NCBI GenBank assembly: GCA_001828295.1
Contig: MHYI01000311.1
Coordinates: 1,220-9,352 of the forward strand
Origin: Planctomycetes bacterium RBG_16_41_13
Lineage (GTDB): Bacteria; Planctomycetota; Brocadiia; Brocadiales; Brocadiaceae
Direction of reading: 5' to 3'
Length of the DNA stretch: 8,133 nt
Part shown: positions 1 to 6,126 of the stretch, piece after piece
Numbering within the stretch: position 1 is the first letter of the stretch
Layout of the letters: every line of letters starts with the position of its first letter
The notes under the pieces: generated by a model
Told to the model about the DNA's origin: nothing
The model's database searches: none
Seen by the model: only the letters and a program-made list of their open reading frames with translations
Program-made: the position numbers and the translations under genes

Positions 1-1
1 A

Positions 2-1099
2 GATAAACTTGAACAGATAAAAGTTGCTCCGGAAGCCGTAAGTCTTAATTTTGATAAAGAGAAAGATGTCCACATTCTATATGGGAAGGTAATTACCTAC
101 TCTATCGATGGTGTTAATATTATTAAGATTGAGCCGGAAAAATTTGAACAGGAGAGGGATCGTTTTACTATTAAAGGAATCGGTTCCGGCACAGCAAAAG
201 TGACAGTATTTAACAGCCATGGGAAGAGTAAAAGTATTAATGTAACTGTTGTCAAAAAGATTCCGGTTGCGGATGCAGGAGTGCAACAGCTTGTAGAAGT
301 CGGGAAAAGTGTGGTGCTAGATGGTAGTCAAAGCTTCGACCCTGAAAACAAAAAATTTACATATTTATGGAGTCTTCAAGACCCATCTGGCTATAAAGCG
401 GAATTTAAAGAGGCTGACAATACTAAAAATGCGAAGCCTGAATTTACAGCTACTAAACCAGGTGTTTATCTGGTAGGACTGAAAATTAAAAATGAAGACA
501 ATGTGGAAAGTAATCCCGTAAATGTAAAGGTTATTGCGAATTATAAACCTGTAGCAAGGATAAAAAAACCTGCAGCTACTGTGACAGTAGGTTCAAATGT
601 TGAATTGGATGGGAGCGGTAGTTTTGACAAAGATTATACAGATAATCGTGAGCTAAAGGAATACAAATGGACAATAACATTCCCTAAAGGAAATACAGAA
701 AGTCATACTGGTCCAAAGGTAACATTTTCCCCAATAGAAATTGGAGCGCATACGGTGTCTTTGGTCGTGCGTGATGAGTACGAGGATAGCGTGCCTGGCA
801 ACTGTACAGTAACGGCAGAATACGAGAAGCCGATAGCTAACGCAGGGGATGATAAAGTTGCCAAGGTTGGTGAAATAGTAACATTAGATGGTAGCATGTC
901 TAAACCTAATAGCGGCACATTGATTTGTAAATGGGAAATTGTCGAGCAACCTGTGGGTAGTGGTCTAACAATTGAAAAGCCAGAAGACCCAAAGATGTCA
1001 ATTAAACTAGAAAAGGTTGGAGATTACATTTTTAAGCTTACGGTTAATGATGGCCATTCGGCTAGTGAGCCAGACGAGGTAAAAATTACCGTAAAGTAG
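2..1099 (+). CDS. PKD-repeat protein, C-terminal part (5' end outside window)
   Basis: The reading frame is open from the first bases of the window, so this is the last 365 residues of a longer protein. A GTG at 200 lies inside a beta-strand of the first domain and is not the real start. Fragment residues 1-85 look like a bacterial Ig-like (BIG2-type) unit. Three PKD-type beta-sandwich units follow at about 87-179, 181-275 and 276-365. Each has the usual pattern: a P-[IV]-A-x-[AI] opening, then a VGxxVxLDGSxS motif, a central Y/K-W strand, and a final 'G-x-[YH]-x-[VF]-x-L-x-V-x-[DN]' strand. Such repeats are normally extracellular or periplasmic and serve as spacers or in binding protein or carbohydrate. 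No catalytic domain is visible here, and the export signal would be upstream. The protein ends directly after the third PKD unit, with no anchor or sorting signal. The PKD assignment is strong; the role is unknown. Confidence 0.88.
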   Translation, partial: DKLEQIKVAPEAVSLNFDKEKDVHILYGKVITYSIDGVNIIKIEPEKFEQERDRFTIKGIGSGTAKVTVFNSHGKSKSINVTVVKKIPVADAGVQQLVEVGKSVVLDGSQSFDPENKKFTYLWSLQDPSGYKAEFKEADNTKNAKPEFTATKPGVYLVGLKIKNEDNVESNPVNVKVIANYKPVARIKKPAATVTVGSNVELDGSGSFDKDYTDNRELKEYKWTITFPKGNTESHTGPKVTFSPIEIGAHTVSLVVRDEYEDSVPGNCTVTAEYEKPIANAGDDKVAKVGEIVTLDGSMSKPNSGTLICKWEIVEQPVGSGLTIEKPEDPKMSIKLEKVGDYIFKLTVNDGHSASEPDEVKITVK

Positions 1100-1119
1100 A
1101 AACTTCATTGATATTAGTC

Positions 1120-1148
1120 ATGTAGGGTAGGCATTGCCTACCCTACAT
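1120..1148 (+). terminator. Perfect hairpin after the PKD gene (terminator or dispersed palindrome)
   Basis: A 13-bp perfect stem (1120-1132 with 1136-1148; core TGTAGGGTAGGC / GCCTACCCTACA) closes on a 3-nt ATT loop, starting 21 bases after the PKD stop codon. Only a short T run follows, so it may be a weak intrinsic terminator. The same arrangement is also typical of dispersed palindromic repeats, and both readings can be true. Confidence 0.55.
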
Positions 1149-1227
1149 TTAACGTATAGGAATTTCAAAGCAACACTCGGGCGGCCATTTAGGGTTGCGA
1201 CCTTATTATGTGCGTATTTAGGCAGTT

Positions 1228-1245
1228 GCAAGGCTGAAGCCTTGC
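1228..1245. repeat. Short perfect hairpin, GCAAGGCT arms
   Basis: GCAAGGCT (1228-1235) and AGCCTTGC (1238-1245) form a perfect 8-bp stem with a 2-base loop, followed by CCTACG. It is probably one of the small palindromic repeats of this genome rather than a regulatory site. Confidence 0.45.
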
Positions 1246-1310
1246 CCTACGTATAGACAGACAAAAATCGCCGGAAACCTGCTTTAGAGCATCGGTGGCG
1301 GAAGAAAATA

Positions 1311-1373
1311 ATCCCGAAGGGATGTCATGATTGTAGATAAGAGCCATAACATACTCTTAAACCCCGAAGGGGT
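1311..1373. repeat. Pair of NCCC-GAA-GGGN palindromes 50 bp apart
   Basis: ATCCC-GAA-GGGAT lies at 1311-1323 and ACCCC-GAA-GGGGT at 1361-1373. Each is a perfect 5-bp stem around a GAA loop, and their starts are exactly 50 bases apart. The sequence between them begins GATGTCATGATTGTAGATA. From memory this resembles a dispersed repeat found in several bacterial groups, including anammox planctomycetes. The shape matches the palindromes near 7675-7788. Confidence 0.6.
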
Positions 1374-1418
1374 GAAATACCGTGTTAATCACGCAATCGG
1401 GAGTTTCTCGCACCAGTG

Positions 1419-1444
1419 CGTTCCCAAACTGGAATTTGGGAACG
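1419..1444. repeat. 10-bp hairpin CGTTCCCAAA / TTTGGGAACG
   Basis: CGTTCCCAAA (1419-1428) and TTTGGGAACG (1435-1444) pair perfectly around a 6-base loop. It belongs to the run of palindromes between 1100 and 1528, and there is no T tract to make it a terminator. It resembles a common dispersed REP-like palindrome. Confidence 0.5.
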
Positions 1445-1472
1445 AGTCACAAACGTGTCATAACGGTAGGAT

Positions 1473-1486
1473 AAGCGTCCCCGCTT
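1473..1486. repeat. Small hairpin AAGCG-TCCC-CGCTT
   Basis: A 5-bp perfect stem (1473-1477 with 1482-1486) with a 4-base loop, 42 bases before the ATG of the membrane-protein gene. Alone it would be weak evidence. It is listed because it continues the hairpin series and would lie in the 5' leader of that gene if transcription starts upstream. Confidence 0.3.
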
Positions 1487-1528
1487 GTCATACAAAATTC
1501 CTTATTCAAGGGAACATTGAGCAATAGC

Positions 1529-2212
1529 ATGAAAACCACGATTCTTTCGACAGGCATACTTGCATTCCTATCCATAGCGATTAGTCTCTGGACGTTGATG
1601 GCATTTCAGTTTGAGCCGAAAGTATCGTTAAAGGGCTTTCAGTCCCCAATTGTTGCCATAGGGTTGGCAAGCTCGCCACAGGTATTTTCAAGTATTGTTG
1701 GCGATACACAAGACCCCAACTGCACAATAGTGCGGAAAAGCCTGCGTGCAGACTACGTATTTATCGCCGTTTACTGGCTGTTGTACGTCAGTATGTCCAT
1801 TTTATTTGCAGGGTGCAATTGCCCAGGCGCGTACCAGTTCGGAATAGCGGCAGGCGTCTGCATTACCGCCGCCGCGGTCTTTGACGTCTTTGAAAATAGT
1901 TACATAGCACAGATGCTCTCTTTACCCGCCACGGACAATGGCCACGATGTAATCAACAAACTACGCCATGCCTCGCTTGCTAAATGGACGTTGATTTTTG
2001 TGACCACAGCCCTGGTATCACAACTCTTTATAAGGAGGAACGACTGGATTGCTTTCATTGGCTACCTTTTCGTATTAGCAACAGCCCTCGGCTTATCCGG
2101 CTTGCTTTACAACCCGGCTATTGAGTGGGCGTCACTACCGATGGGGATAGGTATTGTGATGACAGCCGTGGTTTTCACGTTTTGTCCTAAAAAATTTCTT
2201 AGGGAGTTTTGA
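1529..2212 (+). CDS. Six-helix integral membrane protein of unknown function
   Basis: The product is 227 residues and strongly hydrophobic, with probable membrane helices at about 5-28, 75-95, 103-121, 150-169, 172-194 and 200-218. The loop after helix 1 (about 29-72) is the only long soluble part. Conserved-looking elements are RADYVFIAVYW (73-83) and DVFEN (119-123) at the end of helix 3; I recall a similar 'D-x-x-E-N' pattern in uncharacterised bacterial membrane proteins but know no function. I chose ATG 1529. An in-frame TTG at 1517 would add four residues and sits only 3 bases after the purine run AAGGGA (1508-1513), whereas ATG 1529 is 15 bases from it, so the start is uncertain. The gene is richer in G+C than its neighbours (34 of 60 bases at 1801-1860 against 20 of 60 at 4381-4440), suggesting a different origin. 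No obvious operon partner. Confidence 0.75.
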   Translation: MKTTILSTGILAFLSIAISLWTLMAFQFEPKVSLKGFQSPIVAIGLASSPQVFSSIVGDTQDPNCTIVRKSLRADYVFIAVYWLLYVSMSILFAGCNCPGAYQFGIAAGVCITAAAVFDVFENSYIAQMLSLPATDNGHDVINKLRHASLAKWTLIFVTTALVSQLFIRRNDWIAFIGYLFVLATALGLSGLLYNPAIEWASLPMGIGIVMTAVVFTFCPKKFLREF

Positions 2213-2314
2213 ATGGCTAAATAGTAATGGTGTATATGAGATTTTCAGTATTTCTAAAGGCTAAATGAGCCGTTTGCCATATTTAAGAATAGTATGGTTT
2301 ATTTTTCAAGATAC

Positions 2315-2320
2315 AGGAGG
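2315..2320 (+). promoter_or_regulatory. Shine-Dalgarno AGGAGG that sets the hydrolase start
   Basis: A full-consensus AGGAGG sits 4 bases before ATG 2325. It argues for that codon rather than the in-frame ATG at 2265, which would add 20 residues and has no purine-rich site before it. Confidence 0.8.
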
Positions 2321-2324
2321 AAAA

Positions 2325-3617
2325 ATGGAAGATAATAAAGAACCAAATGTTGCGGTATTAATGGTACATGGCATTGGTGAACATAATCCAGGTGATATGC
2401 TGAAAGGTGTGGTTAATGGATTTCAAAAGCTATTTGATAAAATAAGGTCTTTAAAACCAGAAGGGCGCCTTATTAAGATAGATACTGATATACAAAAACT
2501 GGACAATGACAAAAAGCTTGAGACCTTTACACTTCCTGCTAATGAAGAGAATCATTCCCGCGAGAGAGAATATAAAAAATATAGTTTTTCTGTGGATATA
2601 TCTGCAGAACAAATACGTAAAAAAATATACTTTACCTGTTTAGATGTTAATTGGGCGCATCTTTTCGACCCGCCTACGACCATGGAATTTCTAAGGTGGT
2701 TGAGGTTGACAGCCCTTGGAACACTCAAGAACGTAAATATATCTTTTCCCTTTAGTATGGTAGGGCATATATTTCGTGCTATGCAATTAATCCCTATATG
2801 GTTTGTTTCAATAATCCCCAGCCTTGTATTTGAAAAGTTATGTCCCTCTCTTTTTAAGAAAATATTTATTTTTGTTGGTGGTGACATCCAGGTTTATGGA
2901 GTAAACGACACCAAGGCGCGGAGGATAATTGATCATTTAAAGGATTTATTGAGGTATGAAGTGCTTAAAAACAAAGTTACAGAAAATGAAAAATCAAATG
3001 TTTCTAACGAATTCACGGATGTTATCATTATATCTCACAGTTTAGGAACAGTGATAAGCTATGAATGTATTGCTGAATTGTATAAGGAGTCATGCTCCCA
3101 TAATCAGAACAAAGAGTTTGACATAAATAAGCTTACAACATTGTTTACGGTTGGCAGTCCATTAGACAAGTTCAGATATCTTTGGGGAACGAAAAAACCG
3201 AATCGTTTTGGCCCGCATGTCCTGGTTCACAAGGACTTGAAGTGGTATAACATCTTTTCCTATTTGGATTTTGTATCAGCAGAGATTGATTTGTTTTCTC
3301 CCGGTCCTGACCAATTTGAAGTAAATAACACAATATTCCCGTTTATTGGACATACGATGTATTGGGATAATCTTAAAAGCATGAGCTATACGTTTTCTCG
3401 TATTCTGGATTCTCTGAGAACGGGGAAAACCGATAACGAGAAATTGGTAAATGGTTACGAGCAGTTTATACAGAAACGCAAGTTCAGTTTAGAACTAGGT
3501 AGATTTAGCCAGATTATGGTTAGGGCTGGTCGCTGGTCACTTGAGTTTGTTCCAGTCGGTGGGGCAGGTTACGGCATCTATTGTTTGTTAAAATATTTTG
3601 GTGTTATTGTTAGCTAA
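2325..3617 (+). CDS. Alpha/beta-fold serine hydrolase with hydrophobic insert and tail
   Basis: A predicted esterase or lipase of 430 residues. The oxyanion-hole strand VAVLMVHGIGEH is at about 9-20. The nucleophile elbow IISHSLGT puts the catalytic Ser at 239, with Ser in place of the first Gly of GxSxG. The acid is probably Asp315 (YLDFVS) and the base His343 (GHTMYWD). The spacing and the GDxxVY element at 186-191 match a family of large bacterial alpha/beta hydrolases. Residues 139-185 form a hydrophobic insert (many Ile, Phe, Pro and Trp). The last 23 residues (about 408-430) are again hydrophobic, suggesting membrane association at a lid and a C-terminal tail. No signal peptide is seen, so the enzyme is probably cytoplasmic or on the inner membrane face. 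A class 3 lipase follows 127 bases downstream. A weak promoter-like TTGCCA lies at 2274. Substrate unknown. Confidence 0.82.
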   Translation: MEDNKEPNVAVLMVHGIGEHNPGDMLKGVVNGFQKLFDKIRSLKPEGRLIKIDTDIQKLDNDKKLETFTLPANEENHSREREYKKYSFSVDISAEQIRKKIYFTCLDVNWAHLFDPPTTMEFLRWLRLTALGTLKNVNISFPFSMVGHIFRAMQLIPIWFVSIIPSLVFEKLCPSLFKKIFIFVGGDIQVYGVNDTKARRIIDHLKDLLRYEVLKNKVTENEKSNVSNEFTDVIIISHSLGTVISYECIAELYKESCSHNQNKEFDINKLTTLFTVGSPLDKFRYLWGTKKPNRFGPHVLVHKDLKWYNIFSYLDFVSAEIDLFSPGPDQFEVNNTIFPFIGHTMYWDNLKSMSYTFSRILDSLRTGKTDNEKLVNGYEQFIQKRKFSLELGRFSQIMVRAGRWSLEFVPVGGAGYGIYCLLKYFGVIVS

Positions 3618-3744
3618 ATTGGCACAGAAGTCGAGTAAAATAATGCCTGCTTATAAATTGTAAATAATTTGTAAGAACTGCGTACTAGCAAATTATCATC
3701 ATATATTTCAATCAATAGGAATTCATTTATTAGGGGGGCTGTCA

Positions 3745-4785
3745 ATGGGCGGAAAGTTAGAAACTTATAATTTTAGTTTTGATGTTGATGCAAAAGAACA
3801 TTCAACACGGAATGCATATTGGTTGGCAAGGACGTCAGAAATTGTTTATCAACATGAAAACGAGGTCAAAGCGATATTTGCAAAATGGGGATTTTCCGAA
3901 AATGAATGTAATTGTTTTGGTTTTGACCGTAAAAAAGTAGTTGCTGAATCAATTAAGAATAAACAGTACAGCGACATATTGAGATATGATCCTCAGGCGT
4001 TTGTTGCTGGTCGGTCTGATATGATTATCCTGGCGTTCAGGGGAACAGAACCCCAAAATATGCGAGATTGGTCAACTGATGCGGAAATAAGTAAGAAACC
4101 TGTACCGGAATTGAAAGGTGAAGTTCACAATGGTTTTCTCAACGCATTAGATGCGATTTGGAATGATGTATGGGTTTATATACGTACAATAAGAGATAAA
4201 TATCCATTAAAAGATAAATGTCCACTATGGATAACAGGCCATAGTCTTGGAGGGGCTTTGGCTATTTTGGCGACAGCAAAATTATTAACGGAAAACGGTG
4301 GGTTGGTAAAAGGTCTTTATACCTTTGGTCAACCCCGAGTTGGAGATGCTGTATTTGCGCAATATTTTAATAGTTTATTTGAATCAAACACGTTTCGATA
4401 TGTGAACAATAATGATATTGTGCCAAGAATTCTTTTCCGTTTTTGGAATTATAGCGATGTAGGTTTATTAAACTATTTTGACGAGCATGGAAAACTTCAG
4501 TCTAACGTTAAGCCAGACAGTGATGAGATAATCAAATTTGAAGATTTATTGAGAAATAATTTGGCTTTGACAAATGAAATCTGTAATGCATTGAAAGACA
4601 TCAGTGATCACAGTATGGGTTTTGTCGAAAAATCAAAAAAAATGTTCGAGATATACAACAAATTCAAAGATACTTCTTTGTTAGAGGGATTCAGGTTTGA
4701 TGAGATATGGAAATTGATTAAAGATGGTATTTCTGATCATGGTAAGGCAGAATATGTATCTTGTCTTTACAAAATGTTACTGTAG
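3745..4785 (+). CDS. Class 3 lipase-family protein with altered catalytic-His site
   Basis: A 346-residue member of the lipase class 3 fold (PF01764 type), which hydrolyses acylglycerols or phospholipids. Visible motifs are the oxyanion strand ILAFRGTE (95-102), the nucleophile elbow TGHSLGGA with Ser167, the strand YTFGQPRVGD, and NNNDIVPRI with the acid Asp224. In many relatives the catalytic His follows in a Y-x-H-[VI]-G motif; here it reads YSDVG, with Asp238 in that place. The nearest His is His248 (FDEHGKL). The C-terminal 95 residues are helical and carry two similar ISDH motifs (Asp288-His289 and Asp331-His332), the second ending in a Y-x-x-x-L-Y-K pattern. There is no signal peptide. 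The ribosome binding site contains a run of six G (3733-3738), 6 bases before the ATG. It may share a transcript with the hydrolase gene before it, but a 127-bp AT-rich gap allows a separate promoter. Confidence 0.88.
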   Translation: MGGKLETYNFSFDVDAKEHSTRNAYWLARTSEIVYQHENEVKAIFAKWGFSENECNCFGFDRKKVVAESIKNKQYSDILRYDPQAFVAGRSDMIILAFRGTEPQNMRDWSTDAEISKKPVPELKGEVHNGFLNALDAIWNDVWVYIRTIRDKYPLKDKCPLWITGHSLGGALAILATAKLLTENGGLVKGLYTFGQPRVGDAVFAQYFNSLFESNTFRYVNNNDIVPRILFRFWNYSDVGLLNYFDEHGKLQSNVKPDSDEIIKFEDLLRNNLALTNEICNALKDISDHSMGFVEKSKKMFEIYNKFKDTSLLEGFRFDEIWKLIKDGISDHGKAEYVSCLYKMLL

Positions 4786-4804
4786 AAATATAAGCGGAAA
4801 TTTC

Positions 4805-4841
4805 CCGTGCGGGTTCAGGTGTGTAACCCGCACCCGCACGG
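4805..4841 (+). terminator. GC-rich hairpin after the lipase gene
   Basis: CCGTGCGGGT (4805-4814) pairs perfectly with ACCCGCACGG (4832-4841), with TTT after it. The same left arm can pair instead with AACCCGCAC (4825-4833) through GTGCGGGTT (4807-4815), because the right side holds two overlapping ACCCGCAC copies. Located 20 bases after the lipase stop, it is a fair intrinsic terminator, though the T run is short. Confidence 0.55.
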
Positions 4842-5209
4842 TTTGTCGTGTTGATTTCGCAACCGATTGTAGAGAGCGTTATTATACTACGAACAGGTAG
4901 GTTCTGGACTATTGAAAGAGTCGCAAATGCCTGAAAACCCTTGAAGATGGTAGGGTTTTGGTCTTTTGGAAAGCACGGCCTTCACTCGTTAGTTGTATAT
5001 CCAAACGAATTCATGGGAGCCGGTTGCAAACCTAAACCTGCCGGGATTAGGTCAATATTGATTAAGAATATTCTTTGGATGAAAAAAAATGAATGGGATG
5101 CTCTACGGAACTTTCACATAATTTTTGTCCTTCTTTCTACAAAAATATCATCCCTATCGGGTGGGTATTTATATCAGGGGGTATGTTTTGATCATACGAT
5201 AAAATAGGC
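4842..5209. other. Gene-free stretch between lipase and three-gene cassette
   Basis: No credible gene. An 88-codon frame at 4941-5207 starts with TTG, has no ribosome binding site, and overlaps both a hairpin and a repeat remnant. Visible structure: an 8-bp inverted repeat AAAACCCT (4934-4941) / AGGGTTTT (4952-4959), and a remnant of the dispersed palindrome at 5135-5165. The rest is featureless to my eye. Confidence 0.5.
5135..5165. repeat. Probable decayed half-copy of the 7675-7788 element
   Basis: TTCTACAAAAATATCATCCC (5135-5154), followed by TATCGGGTG, lines up with the right end of the element near 7675-7788 (TTCTACCGATATTTTGTCCC then TACGGGAC). The shared plan is TTCTAC, an AT-rich stretch, CCC, a short loop, CGGG. 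The stem here is degraded, and no clear left half is visible upstream, although 5060-5130 could be its diverged body. Confidence 0.4.
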
Positions 5210-5238
5210 TTGACACGGATACCAGGAAAATTTAGGAT
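5210..5238 (+). promoter_or_regulatory. Sigma-70-type promoter for the three-gene cassette
   Basis: A consensus -35 TTGACA (5210-5215), a 17-base spacer and a -10 of TAGGAT (5233-5238, four of six consensus bases). Transcription would start near 5245, giving a leader of about 70 bases before ATG 5314. It is the best promoter-like site between the lipase gene and the cassette. Confidence 0.55.
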
Positions 5239-5313
5239 TAATGTCAATTGAGTTCAATGGGATTTCCTCTATTGCTTGTGCCTTTTAATTAAAACTTTTG
5301 TGGATACCCTGTA

Positions 5314-6117
5314 ATGTTGATTAATGGTCGTCATTCTATTTGCCATAAATTAGTTTATGAGGTACGCTATAGATACGGATATGCTTATTTGGACCGATGT
5401 GGAAGCATTATTAATGAGATTATGAATAATTATCCTGCATGGACACAAGAAACTGTTCCAGATCCGCAGAATGCACCATTAATATGTTTAGAAAATGGCA
5501 TGAAATTGAATTTCAGTACAACAAAATATGACTTTTCTTTGGAACAACCTTTTGGAGACGAAGCGGATTTAACTCAGAGCGATATAGAAAAATTTATTGA
5601 TCAGGCAGATAGTATTTCATCCCTGATAAATGAAAGGCTTGATTTAAAGATATTTACAAGAATTGGTTTTAGAATATGGTACATATTTCGCGCAGAAACG
5701 TTGGCAGCCGCCGAAAATTGGATAAAACAGTTGCTGGGAACAGTTCCCTTTGACGATCAAATCACTAAAGCGTTAAATAACGGCATCGTTGAAGCAAGAA
5801 ATTATGCGGTAGTGATTGCTTCTTCTGATAGAAAATTCCGGATTTCAATAAACGGTGTGGAGAGTTATGCAAAACTGGATATACGAGGAAATATACTGGA
5901 TGTTCGTACAAGCAAACTACATAAAGATCAGGATAAATATCTGTTAAAGCAACTAAAAGAAAAAAAGAGGGTTGCTAAAAATCCACATTTTGCCAGTATG
6001 ATTGATATTGATTCATTTGTAGAAACTCCAAACAGTGTGGAGGCAAAAGACTTTATTGGAGAATCCTTACGCCAGGTAGAAGAGGCGTTGCCGAAAGCTT
6101 TTAAAAATATTACTTAA
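5314..6117 (+). CDS. TIGR04255-like protein of unknown function, first gene of cassette
   Basis: A 267-residue soluble protein without signal peptide or membrane helices. The N-terminal strand KLVYEVRYRYG (12-22), the pair P-x-W / QNAPLICLENGMKLNFS (41-68), and the element LKIFTRIGFRIWYIF (111-125) resemble the sporadically distributed TIGR04255 family. In that family an N-terminal 'E-[VA]-x-[FY]' strand and a central 'RIGxRxxxxF' strand are typical. That match is from memory and tentative. Residues 210-224 are very basic (KQLKEKKRVAK) and could touch nucleic acid. There is no Shine-Dalgarno before ATG 5314; a TTG directly follows it, so the exact start is uncertain. The stop is 9 bases before the next ATG, indicating co-transcription from the promoter at 5210. 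As first gene of a cassette ending in a nuclease-like protein it could be a regulator, sensor or antitoxin, but this is only context. Confidence 0.78.
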   Translation: MLINGRHSICHKLVYEVRYRYGYAYLDRCGSIINEIMNNYPAWTQETVPDPQNAPLICLENGMKLNFSTTKYDFSLEQPFGDEADLTQSDIEKFIDQADSISSLINERLDLKIFTRIGFRIWYIFRAETLAAAENWIKQLLGTVPFDDQITKALNNGIVEARNYAVVIASSDRKFRISINGVESYAKLDIRGNILDVRTSKLHKDQDKYLLKQLKEKKRVAKNPHFASMIDIDSFVETPNSVEAKDFIGESLRQVEEALPKAFKNIT

Positions 6118-6126
6118 AGGTGGTTT

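Larger units (their letters stand above)
1100..1528. other. Gene-poor, hairpin-rich intergenic stretch
   Basis: I see no credible gene here. A 66-codon frame at 1327-1527 runs straight through three palindromes and has neither a ribosome binding site nor a recognisable protein pattern. The stretch instead holds a series of unrelated perfect hairpins at 1120-1148, 1228-1245, 1311-1323, 1361-1373, 1419-1444 and 1473-1486. This looks like an accumulation site for small dispersed repeats between the PKD gene and the membrane-protein gene. Confidence 0.6.

Noticed and set aside
200..202. GTG as start of the PKD gene
   Set aside because: The frame is open upstream to the window edge and the GTG lies inside a domain strand; no ribosome binding site precedes it.
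77..286. 69-codon minus-strand frame
   Set aside because: Lies antisense to the PKD reading frame, with no family pattern.
703..918. 71-codon minus-strand frame
   Set aside because: Antisense shadow of the PKD coding region.
1311..1373. CRISPR array suspected from evenly spaced palindromes
   Set aside because: Only two 13-base units, no long identical repeats, and no cas genes nearby.
1327..1527. 66-codon plus-strand frame
   Set aside because: Runs through several palindromic repeats, has no ribosome binding site and no protein-like pattern.
2265..2324. 20-residue N-terminal extension of the alpha/beta hydrolase
   Set aside because: The consensus AGGAGG just before ATG 2325 and the lack of a site before 2265 favour the later start.
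2552..2887. 111-codon minus-strand frame
   Set aside because: Antisense to the well-supported hydrolase gene.
3618..3744. Promoter between the two hydrolase genes
   Set aside because: AT-rich, but I found no -35 and -10 pair with acceptable match and spacing.
4941..5207. 88-codon plus-strand frame
   Set aside because: TTG start inside a hairpin, no ribosome binding site, overlaps a repeat remnant, no recognisable protein.
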